Made by a program: the position numbers and the translations under genes. Of a stretch of 64,000 nucleotides of DNA, positions 1-12,194 are shown one piece after another. Location: contig CP136061.1 of the NCBI GenBank assembly GCA_032622095.1, positions 67,769,127 through 67,833,126 of the forward strand. Reading direction: 5' to 3'. The notes under the pieces are model-generated. The model worked only from the letters and a program-made list of their open reading frames with translations, had not been told where the DNA came from and searched no databases. The stretch's first letter is position 1; each line of letters starts with the position of its first letter. The DNA comes from Siphonodentalium dalli (taxonomy: Eukaryota; Mollusca; Scaphopoda; Gadilida; Siphonodentaliidae).

Positions 1-2
1 TG

Positions 3-77
3 CCGTCTGGAGAGTTTGGCGGGACCAGCATCCCGTCTCGATTTGCTCAGTCTACCCTTGATGCTATAAAGTGGTAG
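3..77 (+). CDS. possible 3' end of a reading frame entering from the left edge
   Basis: The frame starting at base 3 is open from the window edge to a TAG at 75-77 (24 residues, beginning PSGEFGGTSIPSR). The stretch is GC-richer than what follows, which fits an exon end or the end of a retroelement ORF. It is too short to assign to a family and could be chance. Confidence 0.2.
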   Translation, partial: PSGEFGGTSIPSRFAQSTLDAIKW

Positions 78-559
78 CCGCGGGCGCTTATATATAGAGT
101 TGTTTTTATGAGCCATCAGGCCCCCGCGGCAGCGGTCGCTGGCGCGACCTGACTGCCTCGATATCAATTTGAAAAAGGGGTGACGTTGCTTGAATTTTGT
201 GTTTCCCAACAGGTCTTAGACAGTGCCGTCCGCCTCCCCCAAGCCCACCCACCCTAAAAGTTATTTTTCCTATAGTGTTTTTGAAACGTGTCTCTTTGTG
301 GTGTCATTCTTTTGGTATGATTTTTTACTAAATAACGGGTATGTTAGAGTTACATTTCTTTGAATTTTACAATCGAAACATATTCGCATGCGATGCTGAG
401 TCACGCGGGACACGGCAAACTAAATCGCGCGCAAATTGGCTTGCGATTTTTCAGCATCCCACCCCATTTGGCATGCGATAGCGTTTGTACTAGGTGCGCA
501 GCGACGTAAGAGCTTGGCGCAATGAAATCGATCAATGTTATTACAATGTCAATTAGAAT

Positions 560-562
<3 letters not shown>
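78..562. other. unassigned sequence, GC-rich then AT-rich
   Basis: Bases 78-240 are GC-rich (several CGCGG and GGCGC strings) and include TTTCCCAACAG at about 202-212, which resembles a splice acceptor. No supported ORF follows it. The rest is AT-rich and featureless. Confidence 0.4.
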
Positions 563-650
<88 letters not shown>

Positions 651-666
651 GAGAGAGAGAGAGAGA
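563..666. repeat. (GA)n microsatellite
   Basis: About 100 bp of nearly pure GA dinucleotide, with two G insertions. The reading frame through it (ERERER...) is an artefact of the repeat. Confidence 0.98.
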
Positions 667-699
667 TGTTTATTTCTCCAAATAAGGAGACAATATGGT

Positions 700-762
700 A
701 CTATATATATCTATATATATTACTATATATATCTATATATATATATACACACACACACAAAT
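700..762. repeat. (TATATC)/(TA)n followed by (CA)n microsatellite
   Basis: Imperfect TATATATC units run into TATATATACACACACACA. A compound simple repeat next to the GA tract. Confidence 0.95.
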
Positions 763-2550
763 AAACTGGTGGCATATATACACAATACAATTTAACTTTA
801 GAAGGCTCATTTGATGTCGTTAGTTTTTCTAAAGTAATCCCGTCCATCAAACGGTGTCCGTACGGACATGTCGACTTAATTCCTCAAGTAGCAATTAAGA
901 CACCAGGAGGTCGGATGACTTTAGAGCCACCATATTGAAGACTGGAGAATAGAATTTGTTTTAACCCCAGCCGCTTCGATGTCGTTTGTATTGCTAAACT
1001 ATTATTATGTGATAAACGGATCACAAATTCGTCGCAATTATATACGAAGTTTATTAACCTCGTCAACTAAATTCGATTCGAACCTCGCCTGTAAGGTATC
1101 AACAAGGTTTACAGGTGAACGACATCATATAAGTTTTTCTATATACTTTCTCTGAATGGTGGAACGGTAATGGATCTCCGATTATTGACGCCAAAGCATC
1201 ACCTAAGCAAATTGACACTAAATTCAGCTATTGTCATCTATTTTGACGGAAAAGAAAACAACCATCAAAATTCAAACTTAAAATTGACAGATCAATGGGG
1301 AATGGATCGATTAATATTGCAGTACAGTTAATTATGTATACGACAAGGAGTACCCCAACAAGGACAACAATCATAGACGTCTATCATGACTAAGGTTAAA
1401 AGTTCCAAAATATAAGATATTGGGTAAAACAGGATAACATAAGAATTTGAGTAAGTGCATGGGAATTCTGCCTATTTACAATAGCGATTCCCTCACTTGG
1501 ACTCAGCGATATAATTTATGTAATTTTGATTTAACTTTTTGTTACCACTCAATGGGAGCTCGCTGATCATGTCACGTAGTCATGCATGCATTTCGCTAAC
1601 AACAATAATTGGATTTCTTTACAATAATATGAAAAAGGTATCCTGACATAAAATGTGAGTAACATCGTTATATTTATTTTCACACATGCGATATGTACGT
1701 ACTACTGAAGCCCAAAAAAAAATTTCATTTGTTGTTAATTGAAGCTGAATAATTATGATCTGATCACAGATGTTATATTCCAAATAAGTTTCTACGCAAG
1801 CTTGAACGCAAAAAAATCTCAATTTATCTGGCTCTATGAGAAACTAAGAAACTAATAATATGTTGAAATACTGATTCTACTGATTCTACTGATTCTAAAA
1901 CGTCTGAGGGTGCGAAGTTGTATTTTGTGTTGTTAATGTTATCTGCGCTCAAGTTTCGTCCTTAGGGTTCGGCTCCTCTCCTAATTTCGCGAGGTATACA
2001 AAACTCGGTGGGGGGGGGGGGGGGGGGTCTCTTATCCTCGAGGGAGCGAACTATTTCAACTAGCTAATAATCCCTGCAACTATACAACTATATCTTGTTA
2101 GTTGGTGCCAACTATTTCAGGTTGTGATAAATACCATGGGTCTTTGTCGTTTTCTTTGGTTACTCTTAGGTTTCCATTGAACAGTTTTTGTTTGTTAGTC
2201 ATTTATGCTTCCGAGTGTCTTCGTTCCATACCGTCACGGTCATTGCAGACGGCCAAATTTACATAATAACCACCGACTTATATGCGTGGTACACACCGCC
2301 GGATTATGACACGGGTGTAATGATGAGGACGATTGAGTTGCTGTGAACACATGGTCCTGGACAGGAGACATTTTTCTCTAATCAAAGTTTTCACAGGTAT
2401 TTGCTCTAGTTTACATTATTAATTAATATTTCATTTAGGGAAATTGGGAAAAATATTTGTTTCTGTTTCCAAATTGCAAACCATTAGGGTCGGTTGACCG
2501 ATAAGACTTAAAAACAGAATTCTCAACACGATGCCTGTATTCAATTTAGT
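763..2550. other. intergenic; no gene seen
   Basis: AT-rich with only short chance ORFs. It contains a short tandem CTGATTCTA x3 near 1871-1898 and an 18-base G run at 2010-2027, a likely slippage and sequencing-error site. No protein family, RNA gene or long repeat is recognised. Confidence 0.6.
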
Positions 2551-2552
2551 GT

Positions 2553-3045
2553 ACCGTACGTACATATATGTGAACCGCCATATCAATTTATCAAATCCAG
2601 TCGTAAGTCGGGATTTTTTTTACCCTGTGCCAATGCATTCTCTTCTATATGCGAGTCGACCATAGGTCGCCTCGCATATATAAGAGAATGCATTGGCCTA
2701 ACAATTTTTTACAACTTTAATAATTTTTTCTCGTATTCTTTAACAATTTTATAATTTCACACATACAGAGCCCCAGACAAACATGAGCAGACGACACTCT
2801 TCTATATGCTCTATATATGTGTGGGGCTCCCTGCAGGGTAATGGGTGTTTTTTATTTTATGTGCTAAAAATTTTAAGAAACATTTATTTTTTTTAAATGA
2901 TAAAAAATTGTTAGGCCAATGCATTCTCTTATATATGAGAGGCGACCTATGGTCGACTCGCATATATAAGAGAATGCATTGGCACAGGTAAAACAAATCC
3001 CGACTTACGACTGGATTTGATATGGCGGGTCACATATAAGGTACA
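2553..3045. mobile_element. foldback element with two inverted 69-bp palindromes (copy A)
   Basis: Two copies of a 69-bp palindrome (2629-2697 and 2915-2983, ends GCCAATGCATTCTC / GAGAATGCATTGGC) lie in opposite orientation. Their outer flanks are also inverted repeats: TCCAGTCGTAAGTCGGGAT on the left matches ATCCCGACTTACGACTGGA on the right, continuing to about 2553 and 3045. The 217-bp middle is AT-rich and includes the recurrent TTCTTTAACAATTTT string found in other copies. No coding capacity. Related copies lie at 4.4, 17.5, 35.7 and 39.04 kb, so this is a mobile non-autonomous family. Confidence 0.85.
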
Positions 3046-4382
3046 TGTCAACATAACATTGTTTTCTGTGCATACCTGTATCTGGACGTATAGAAGTGTC
3101 AGTTGCCGAACAATATGCTCTGCTAGGGGACAGACGGGTGACAAACATGACATGCAGGAACATTGTGTGAAGAATTAGTTTATTTTGATAATAAACGCTT
3201 TTTAGTGCTAATTATTAGTGCCTCTAAGTCATTTGAGGACAACGGCACATATCCCATGACATTGTCCGCGTCTTGTTACCTATATATGTGCACCAATTTA
3301 CCCACATAATGTCTGAGCTGATAATAAACGCTCATTCTTAATCATGCAATTTATCAGTCCCCCTTTAAATAATCTGGGATCGAAGGCGCTAATCCCATCA
3401 CATTTCCCTGACCATGTAACCAATGTGTACCAATTTTCATACATATATTCTAAGCTGATAAGGAAGCTCCTTTTTTGATCATGTGCCCCTTTAAGTCCTC
3501 TGAGGTAAAAAATGACGGGTGACTAACGTGACATGCAGGATAATATTGTCAACGCTTCACCGCGGCACCACTGATAACGATATAAAGAAAGCCGGCAAAC
3601 GGTGCGCGGAATGTATGACGGACGCCGCTGAAATACATCTTTTGAGAAGGTAACGCAATGTCTCAATAAAAATATATTTGGGAAATGCGTAAAATCTCAG
3701 GTTGTCTTGTACGGATTGGCCTATTTCGCTTGTCGTATTCTAAGATGTGCCACATGACATGCTCAATTATTTTTACGGAATCGGACGCAGGCGTGATATA
3801 TTTTGAAACGCGCCAAAATCGTGACAGATAAACAGATGTTTTCATATAGATAGAAAATTAATTTTGCCGTGTTGTTCGACATCTGCACTTCTATAGCAAT
3901 GTTTAATTTTCCACACCAGTCACTGAATTCATTCGGGTCAACGGTAAAGATTCGCGTGACAAACACATGCGGGCGAGAATCAAAATTTATGTGCGCAATT
4001 GTCGACATCTAGTGGAAAATATTAGCCGTAATTCTGCTGAAACGGTGATCTGTAACCGTTCAACGGATACGTCCTGTTAATTGTGAAAAATGTTTTCATT
4101 GCAAGAAACGGAAACATGTGGCTGTGCAATACAGAAAATATTGCGTTACTTCAATTCGTACCCACTCCCACTCGGAGACGTGGCCCACGTAAGGCCGCAA
4201 TTAATTGCGCACGTGGCTTTATTTATTTGGTTACACGCGGTCAAAAGCAGGTTTTCTGGTATTAATGTCTAATTTGAAATTTCAATGCAGCAAAACTGTT
4301 TCCAAATGACAATCATTCAACGTAGCCATGTCATCCTGCCAACGAACCGTTCCTGCAGACATAACGTATATAAAATTTGATC
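3046..4382. other. intergenic; diverged internal duplications
   Basis: GACGGGTGACAAACATGACATGCAGGA near 3133 recurs diverged near 3514 (GACGGGTGACTAACGTGACA...). AATAAACGCT strings near 3190 and 3326 resemble the ATAAAGAGCG motif family in reverse. Short ORFs at 3663-4272 show no recognisable domain and are probably chance. Confidence 0.45.
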
Positions 4383-4640
4383 GCGAACTTCCTGAAATTT
4401 TGCGAAACCCTGTGCCAATGCATTCTCTTATATATGCGAGTCGACCATAGGTCACCTCGTATACATAAGAGAATGCATTGGCCTAACAAATGTTATATTA
4501 TTTTTTTATAATTGTTAAAGAATGTAAGAAAAAATGATAACAAAAATCGTTAAAGAATGCAAGAACAATTGATAAAAAAAAAAGGATAAAAATTATTAGG
4601 CCAATTCGCTCTCTTATATATGCGAGGCGACCTATGATCT
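4383..4640. mobile_element. double-palindrome element (copy B), 3' half truncated
   Basis: A complete 69-bp palindrome (4414-4482) is preceded by CCTGAAATTTTGCGAAACCCTG, a flank shared with the 17.9- and 35.7-kb copies. It is followed by an AT-rich spacer with GTTAAAGAATGTAAGAA units. Only the first ~40 bp of the second palindrome (4600-4640) survive before unrelated sequence begins. Confidence 0.85.
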
Positions 4641-5540
4641 GTTGAGCGTAACCTTCTCTATTTTGGTTGTCAGTATCTGCTGCCACCGTTGGGACAGGAT
4701 TGCTAAACATCCATGTTGTTTTTGGAGACCATTATGGAGGACAAATGTATAGTTTTCAAAATTGTGTCAGGATTTTCTAAATCCATATACTGATCGGCAT
4801 AACGCAATTTCGTCGATAATAGAAGCCATGTAGAAAGTCTGTAATTAATAATCCGCTGATCACGTATTCAATTCAATTTATGATAGATAGTATTCACCAA
4901 GTAAGGTTTCATTATGTAGCTTTCAGATGGATTTGCATAACCTGCCAATATCATATATTAGCATCTGGAGTGCTTCATCGTCTATACCAAGGCGTCATTT
5001 CTATACAAATTCATGGATTTATTCTTTTGCAAAACCCTGCGTCGCTCTGTATTCAATTTGTCCCTGTGCCCAAGACACAAAATTTATGTTGTGCCATAAT
5101 TAGGTGGCTCTTATATATATGCTAATGTGCATATATAACTCGTTCATTCACTGTAGAAGCCCATTTTCAGATGGATTTCTGCTTGAGAGCCCGACAGGCA
5201 GCGACATTCATGACCCTTCTCGGATCAGTTATCCTTTCTAAGCCCTTCCATGTCTCGCATGTCCCCTTCAATGCAGGCTTACGTTCTTATAGCATAAACA
5301 ACTGGCATTGCCAGATTTTAATTAAAATAAACGAGAGGCCGTCAATTAAACACACAATTATAAACACTATTGAAATAAGGAAGGAAATACTAAATACTCA
5401 TGAAGAGTAGTTTCTTTATGAAAACCCCTTCTTTACTAAATACTCATGAAGAGTAGTTTCTTTATGAAAGTTCAGATAATAAGTTCAACAAAGGACCATA
5501 ACATTTCTCACCAATGCATGGTAATCCTTCTGCACTAGTA
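4641..5540. other. intergenic with a short 46-bp-period tandem
   Basis: No supported gene. A 35-bp string (ACTAAATACTCATGAAGAGT...) occurs twice, at 5389-5423 and 5435-5469. ORFs at 4880-5125 and 5171-5410 lack recognisable domains. Confidence 0.5.
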
Positions 5541-5906
5541 GAGGCCCCACCCCCTTTTCGTACGCCATATTCCATGCCCTGTTATGAGGTACGCCGTATT
5601 CCGGCCCCTCTGTTAGGAGGTATTCGGTATTCCAAAAATACCGGTATTCGTACACCGACCTTCGACACCTTCCAAAAAATGATCATAATAATAATATAAA
5701 TGCGATTTTTGTCACAATAAATTCACGGTTTGACATACAGATCGTCGATCATCGTCATTTTAAACGTGGACATTGCGGGATGACCGGCGTTCGTACGGCA
5801 ATAGATAATTTATCCGGAAAATTCCATATGGATGTTAACTGGTATTCCGTATTCCACCCTCTGTGTTAAGTGGTATTCCGTATTCCAGGGGGTGGGTGGG
5901 GGCCTC
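5541..5906 (+). mobile_element. GAGGCCCC-ended MITE, copy 1
   Basis: Termini are GAGGCCCCACCCCC and its inverse GGGGGTGGGTGGGGGCCTC. The interior is rich in GGTATTCCGTATTCC and contains ACCGGTATTCGTAC. Flanks CTAGTA (5535-5540) and ATAGTA (5907-5912) match at 5 of 6 positions, fitting a 6-bp target duplication. An inverted, shorter copy lies at 24,656-24,892 with a perfect 6-bp duplication. The ORF inside is not a gene. Confidence 0.85.
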
Positions 5907-5912
5907 ATAGTA

Positions 5913-6395
5913 TCAACGTCTCTCTGTCATCTTTTTTTTTCGTGAACACTTCTCCAAATGAATAAAAGACTATTCCAATGTATATAACTGGGTGAGTTAA
6001 ACCACTTAGTCGATAAATGGTTAATATTTCGGTGATATATCACCAAGTGGGAGGACGTATCATGCATACATGTTTTCTCATACGTGGAAGCAATATACAT
6101 ATTATGGTGTTCTCATCAAAGTTTTACAAATGTTAATATGGAAGCGTTAATACCAGCATGATTCTTAATATATTGGAAGATGAATGTCAAGTATATATAA
6201 TCACTCATTAGTATATTACGGTGTATTTTAACCCGTTCTATACTAAATGGATTCTTCAGTTCAGTTATAAAAGTATATATTGGAATGATCAATTATTCAT
6301 CCGGAGGGATATTTTTAGGAAATATAAACAGACGACATAGAGATATATCATTCATTAGTACGCCCATGCTAGTATTAATGTTTACATTAACCTTT
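5913..6395. other. intergenic; first copy of a local direct repeat
   Basis: Bases ~6234-6314 (ACTAAATGGATTCTTCAG... to CATCCGGAGGGAT) recur at ~6491-6557. No gene seen. Confidence 0.5.
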
Positions 6396-6498
6396 TCATT
6401 ACTAAATAGGGATTAAGGGGGGGACCATTCGGTCCTTCCGACAATCCCGGGCTAACCCCCCGAACCACTCATTCTCTCTCTCTCTCTCATTACTAAAT
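6396..6498 (+). mobile_element. extremely 5'-truncated retroelement tail with 12-bp target duplication
   Basis: A 79-bp insert (6408-6486) lies between two copies of TCATTACTAAAT (6396-6407 and 6487-6498). The insert holds two consecutive stem-loops (GGACCATTCGGTCC, then CCCGGGCTAACCCCC) and ends in a (TC)n tail. The same two-stem tail follows the retroelement ORF at 34.4 kb and occurs at 13.15 and 57.49 kb. This is what a target-primed retroelement leaves when only its 3' end is copied. Confidence 0.75.
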
Positions 6499-6946
6499 GG
6501 ATTCTCCCATTCAGTTATAAAAGTATAGCTTGATCAGTTATTCATCCGGAGGGATGTTCATGAAATATAGGCAGATGGCAGACATATATATACCAAGTGT
6601 AGAAGTATTCTTATACATGGATGTGACGTGTTCAGATATTAAGTTCAAAATGCTCATTATCTGAACATTTTCTAAGGGAATCATTGGGTGTTAAGTAAAG
6701 AACGGGATTTATTCAGTGTCCTAGACCTACATTATAACAACAACATACAAACATTTAATTTAACAGTTTTTGCTGTCTTCTGCTAGAAAACTATTGAAAA
6801 CCGATCGTGCTATATATTAAACTAAACCATTTACACAAACGACTGCCATTTTGTTATTGAAAAATGAACACAAAAATTATTGCCGTCACTCCAAAATCAT
6901 CGAAACTATATGTAATAAATTGATAGAAATATAGGATATGAAATGA
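6499..6946. other. intergenic; second copy of the local direct repeat, otherwise nothing
   Basis: The repeated string TTATTCATCCGGAGGGAT is at ~6538-6555. The remainder is unassigned AT-rich DNA. Confidence 0.5.
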
Positions 6947-7066
6947 GTGTTTCTCTCATATGATATTTATGAAACGAGTCTAAGAATTTTCAGTTTTCTC
7001 GAGCCTCCGGCGAGAGAAAACTGAAAATTCGTGACGAGTTTCATAAATATCATATGAGAGAAACAC
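6947..7066. repeat. 120-bp inverted repeat (hairpin)
   Basis: GTGTTTCTCTCATATGATAT on the left pairs with its complement ending at 7066, through CAGTTTTCTCG / CGAGAGAAAACTG near the centre (about 7006). A few unpaired bases interrupt the stem. Probably a foldback element. Confidence 0.9.
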
Positions 7067-8731
7067 GAATTACATATTCTATTTATCATATGACACCTAT
7101 AAATTGATTATGATGTCCAAAACGCACACAAATCACTAAATAGCTATATGACATCGGCAGCAAAAGGTTAATGTGACGTCACTTCATTGCACCGGAAGCC
7201 CAATTACACCTGGTGAACTAGCAGAAATAATATGCACGCGAAGATATAGTACGCTATCTGTTCTCAGTTTGTGACATTATATCGTATGTTTATTATATAA
7301 ATACGAATTACATATTCTATTTATCGTATAACAATGTCCAAAACTATATATTTCAAGATTATAATTGCGAGAATTTCGACATCGCGTTGATTCGTGTATT
7401 TGACGCGCACGAATTTGATCTGCATTTAGTCAGAGATGCGGCTCGGCCCCCGGCTGCCATTCAGCCAATCAGAACACACTTTTTGTCAACAAACCAATCA
7501 AATTATCGGAAGGTGATATGAATTAGTAATTGATATGAAATTGATTTATGACATAGTTTCCAACGTAAATAATGATTGAGTCATATGATAAAATTAAATA
7601 TGAAGCATTTTGGTTCCATTCTTGACTAGACAATGGCTCAATCAGACTACGTCGTTCCACTCTGCAAGCCGTCATGGCGGCGAACATAAGAGAGCGTCGG
7701 GGCATCATAGCGCCAGCGTCCAAATCAATTGACAAAATGCCTACGCCGTGGTAGATCGACGAACAAATTTAAAGATACACAATCCGATTCGATGGTCCTC
7801 ATATCAGATTCCAACAACAGCAACAACAACAATATTTCTTGAAATGCCGCTTCATTAATCAGAATCGATTGATCGCCAAAACATAATGCTAACCACGTGA
7901 CTGTCAACTATAGTAAAATATTGCTCAAAAAGTGTATTATATCAACATTTTGTTCAACGCATTTTGGTGTCGAACGCATGTCGGTCGGCATTCGTCGAAT
8001 ATTTTCCAGGCCGCCAAATATTCCAGGTGATGAAAAATAACAGATTTCAAATATCGATATCTGATCACTCTGAGCTTTGATGTGTTGGTTCCTCGACTCA
8101 AATCAAATAGTTTTACACCCGAACCCAAAGAACTAGTAATTTAGGAGCGTTAATTCGGGTTATGCATCTTTAATGTATTATTTTAGTGTTCACTTATTCG
8201 TAATAAAGCTGGCGCACTATACGATTACGGCACTCCAGTCTTGGATTGAGCATGTCTAGTATAGTTTATTTGATCCTCTAAATTTATGTAAAATATTAAC
8301 ATTCTTGAGCATTAATAAATTCCAGAAAACAAGAAATAAAAAGCCTTGGCTGCTGTTAATCACGCATTTTTGTTGCTTAAACGGGGGGGGGGGGTCGGGG
8401 AAAAATTACAGAATACAATGACCGGGTGGGTGCGTGTGACCGAGCCCGAAATGCAGATTTTTTCTGATGTCATGTAATTTTTTTCCAAAATCATTTCTAA
8501 GACAAATTACAGCTTCAAAATAAAATGAAACAGTCAGATTCATGTATTAGTGCATGCTATAGCCTTATATACAAGTGAGGAGGGCTCTATATTTAAATTT
8601 GTTGTCCACAATTTCTCCCTTTAACAGTTGAAACCATGGGGTGGGTCCGGTTTTGGTCGAGGAAAAAAAATCCATTCTCATCTTTTCTCATAGTTTATCA
8701 TGGCTTTTTAAATTTATTATACATAGAGGAT
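7067..8731. other. intergenic; no gene seen
   Basis: ACGAATTACATATTCTATTTAT occurs at ~7067 and ~7304, suggesting a duplicated hairpin flank. A perfect CRE palindrome GTGACGTCAC lies at 7173-7182. A G run of 10 lies near 8385. ORFs at 7523-8128 have no recognisable domain. Confidence 0.5.
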
Positions 8732-8879
8732 ACCTGCGTGTTTTGCGTGAATACCAGAAGTATCTCATTCGTGGACACAGTGAGATACTGGAATCACCAC
8801 GAGGCCATGAGTGATGATTCCAGTATCTCAGTGTGACCACGAATGAGGTAATTCCGGTATTCACTCAAAACACGAAGGT
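8732..8879. repeat. 148-bp hairpin with ACCTNCGTGTTTTG ends
   Basis: The left arm (CGTGTTTTGCGTGAATACC, CTCATTCGTGG, GAGATACTGGAATCA) is mirrored by the right arm down to GGTATTCACTCAAAACACG. The loop is about 10 bp. Overall design resembles the hairpin at 37,854-38,007, which also has AATACC and CTCATTCGTGG(G/A) parts, so the two may be diverged members of one family. Confidence 0.9.
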
Positions 8880-9473
8880 TTTCTTTTTATAATATGCGCT
8901 ATTTACTAAAATAGATCGAGGAATTAATTCAAAATCGAACTGATTCCGATTTGATATAAAGATGGATGAATACCAACACCCGTCCGATCTATGGACGGAC
9001 ATTCCATGTATAGCACTCTACACTGCCAATTTGTTAAGTGTTTCGACCACTTTGTTACACCATGTTTACGAACTGGTGATTTGCGCAATAATAACGTTCC
9101 AGATAAGGCTCCAGATTCAATCTCAGAGCATTTAATTTTCAAAATTTTCCGGGGGAAGCCCCCCTCCCCCCTCCCGTACTCTTCTCCCTCAAGCCTTCGG
9201 GAGATGCCTTCGGCATCTCCAGCTGGGATACTACTCGCCTCGACATTTTGTAGGAGAGCTACTCGCCACATTTTAAGGGGAGCTCCTCGTTGTTCACCAG
9301 TGATTTCCCACATGGAGAGGACTGGAACTGTGTTTATTTAATCAAATTGATGGTGTTTTTACTTTATTTTTCACATGCACATATTTTAACCTATTGCTAA
9401 TAAGGGACACAACTATCCTGTTAAAGTGGGTATTTTAACTTTATAACCTTAAATATTTGGGCTTTTAAAGGTT
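8880..9473. other. repeat-like stretch with overlapping ORFs on both strands, not convincing genes
   Basis: Bases ~9135-9235 hold TTCAAAATTTTCCGGGGG and a short inverted GGAGATGCC / GGCATCTCC, which look like part of a dispersed repeat. Frames of 129 aa (minus, 8924-9313) and 116 aa (plus, 8991-9341) overlap almost fully. Neither shows a recognisable domain. Confidence 0.35.
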
Positions 9474-9836
9474 TTGTCACTGGTTTTGTTGGCATATTTT
9501 TCAGCCATGTGCTTTGTTTGTTTATTTTTTGTGGGTGTATTTGATCAGCGTTCTCTCAGTTCCGGTGCAGACACAATGAGATACCCTTACCCTGCCAACA
9601 ACACATTATTTAGTAGAATTTACAAGATTTTCATAAATTTTGAGGGTGGGTGTCCCAGACCTGGGTGGAAAAAACTTACGGTTCCGGTGGGTGTCCCAGA
9701 CCTGTGCGGAAAAAACTTACGCTCCCTGGGTGGTGGGTACCCAAAACTGAAAAACACAAAATTTCCACCTTGTATCCGTAATATTTTCATGACCCCCCCC
9801 CCCCCCCCCCCTGGCTTAAACGGGATTTGTTGGTGA
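9474..9836 (+). other. open frame with internal duplication and poly-C, probably non-coding
   Basis: GGGTGTCCCAGACCTG is repeated at about 9649 and 9687, and a poly-C run follows at about 9794-9812. The 120-aa frame has a hydrophobic start but ends in proline from the C run. No family is recognised; I do not regard it as a gene. Confidence 0.3.
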
Positions 9837-10059
9837 CCATCTTAATACTTGAAAAACTAATTGACGTCCCTCGTTAAGTGGTATTTTAACCTCTAGTCTC
9901 AATGAGCAGTGGTGGCCAAGCTTTGATTTTAATTTATTAGGATATTCCCAAATTCGAAGGCAATCAAAGACTAATACATGTACGTATCACATATATTACG
10001 ACTAACACGGAACGTTTTATTGTGCTATTTTTATATGTGTTCCTAAATTATATGGCCCG

Positions 10060-10600
10060 ATTCGTCATCTCAGGTTTAAACATGGTCTGTGAGTCAGCAA
10101 AATCCGCGGTTTAAAGCCGCGACCGCAGGTCTAAGTGACACATTCGTCATCTCTGGTTTAAACCTGGTACAGCCAGACTAGTGGTTTAGCAGTAGTGTCT
10201 CTGTATCGTCGAGATAATTAATCGTACTTTCCTAATGCGGATCGCCTCGTTTTACTGATTGCGAAAATCAATAATTACGACAGCGACCATATTTTGTTTG
10301 GAATTTTATAAGCGAGAAGCACTCACACCTATAAAGCGTGTGGGGATAAGTTTTTGTCAATTTCGATATATTGTTTGCATTTTATAAGCTTAACCGGCAA
10401 CTAAACCATCTAATTCGGTGGCCCAGCTAAACCAGCTTTTCAGCTTTTCCGAGGTTAAACTTGAGATGACGAATCCGTCTTTTCTTCGTCGCGGTTTAGA
10501 ATTGTCAAACAATCGATCAAAGGGTGGAGCTGTAAATTTATGTCGAGTGAGGGCGTGTCTAAGTGGCGGCTGCCGACTGGTGTTATCATGTCACAGTTGA
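10060..10600. mobile_element. left-end copies of the GGTTTAAAC/GATGACGAATC element family
   Basis: ATTCGTCATCTCAGGTTTAAAC near 10,060 and ATTCGTCATCTCTGGTTTAAAC near 10,141 face the inverted GAGATGACGAATCCGTC near 10,463. Bases ~10,345-10,480 (GTCAATTTCGATATATTGTT, ACCGGCAACTAAACCAT, CCAGCTAAACC) recur diverged at ~12,195-12,402. No ORF. The arrangement fits non-autonomous elements nested in or beside one another. Confidence 0.65.
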
Positions 10601-11639
10601 TTCATTCGCACGGGAGCTTTGCTCAGATATGGACAATATGACAACTATCTTGTGGTTTGTTTTTTTTTTGCTTGTGGCAATCACAAATACTGGTGTTTTC
10701 TACGAGTTCATTTGAATAGTTCAACGTTTTAATTTTGACACCAAAACGATGCTACTGCATGACCAAATATGCTATACACATAGTTTGCAACCCTAAACTT
10801 ATATTGCTATATGAGTCAAATTTGATAACTTATTTTGATGTAGATCATGCCACAAAGTTCTACTCTGGCTCCGCCCATAAATTCCCATAATATTCCACCA
10901 GTTCAAATTCTGGGAACTTTTTGATTTTCTGCATGACGAAAAATGTATTACATTGAAAAAAACGCAACGCATGTAATATATTTCTTTATTAAAAGCTGTG
11001 TCTCTGTATGGTTGCCCACTTCAAACAGTTGAGATGTCGCTTCTGGTGTGCACTCATAAGCAAATTGCTTTTACTTGACTGACCTCTTGGTCCAGGATTG
11101 ACTCGATTATGGAACCTTTATTCAGCATCAGAGGAGCCTGCGACAGGAGCCTGCGTCGTGCACATTTGCGCACATTTTGATCATTTGAACATTTTAATTA
11201 AAAACAAATTTCATTAAATTTAAAACAAACAAATATTAATATAAATTTTAAATATTGTTTCTTATTAGATACAACTCCTTACTCAATTTAACAACACAAT
11301 TTTTTTAATTTAAAAAAAAATTAAATTTATCTTATTTTTAAATCAGTTTTAGAACAGTTGCGAACAGACAAACGGACATACAGATATATAGCTCCTATAC
11401 CCTTTAATATATACAGATATACATGTAAATACACCAAATTGTGTCTTTGCGGGTAAAGTATCTTGCAGAAAATCTATCACAAACAAAGTGATAAACAGCG
11501 CGTGAAACTCGTGTTGAGAGACAGGCCCTTTGTCAGATTGATTTAAACCCACAAAGAGATCGGATTAATGGTACATGAGCGATACTTATTTCTCAATGAA
11601 TACATCCAATGAGCGTGCACGCGTTCGCGATAATTTATG
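10601..11639. other. intergenic; one fragment shared with 38.8 kb
   Basis: Bases ~10,848-10,935 (CTACTCTGGCT, ATATTCCACCAGT, CTGGGAACT.TTTGAT) resemble ~38,850-38,930 (CCACTCTGGCT, ATATTCCACCAGT, CTGGGAACTATTTGAT), a dispersed repeat. The rest is AT-rich with no gene. Confidence 0.5.
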
Positions 11640-11850
11640 ACATGTCAATAACCATTATATCGTCTTGTCTTTTGGTCCGATAGGTAAGATAGTAGTTTGA
11701 CTGTATGTTCATATCACCAAATCGAGTTGTCAATTAATTGGTAACTGGACGACAAAAACGCCCACTTAGACCCGGTTTGGCTGGACCGCCAATGTAGGTT
11801 TAAACGAGGTTTAAACTCGGAGGTTTAAACCGGAGATGACGAATCCGGCC
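11640..11850. mobile_element. right-end copy 1 of the GATGACGAATCCG family
   Basis: CCCACTTAGACCCGGTTTG, CAATGTAGGTTTAAAC and GAGATGACGAATCCGGCC follow one another. The same order recurs at 13.23-13.44 and, more diverged, at 14.40-14.60 kb. Confidence 0.65.
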
Positions 11851-11984
11851 TATGACTTCAATGCGCTTTTGTGTGGAATATTAAGACCGCACGATAACAT
11901 TTGAAGTATCTGCTGATCTATGTCGATCCCCAGAACGGGGCGAAACAAATGCGAGCATGATTTATGATTTGAACCCATGCACCC

Positions 11985-12045
11985 CATCATCATCATCATT
12001 ATCATCATCATCATCATTATCATCATCATCATCATCATCATCATA
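11985..12045. repeat. (ATC)n microsatellite
   Basis: About 60 bp of CAT/ATC triplets with rare TT interruptions. The minus-strand poly-Met frame is an artefact. Confidence 0.97.
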
Positions 12046-12194
12046 TATTTGACGGAACGAGCCTGACCGACTCTTAGTTCCGGTACTTACATATTTTACA
12101 ATAACAATATTAATTTATTAAAGTGTTCATGTGAAGTCTGTTTGGTACTTTATACTGGTGAAATGATAGTCCACCAATTCCTTAAATTGGTTTT

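Noticed and set aside
535-795. 86-aa ORF with Arg-Glu repeats
   Set aside because: Translation of the (GA)n microsatellite.
8924-9341. 129-aa and 116-aa ORFs on opposite strands
   Set aside because: They overlap almost completely, lack domains and cover a repeat-like segment.
11850-12044. ORF starting with a run of methionines
   Set aside because: It is the (ATC)n microsatellite read on the minus strand.
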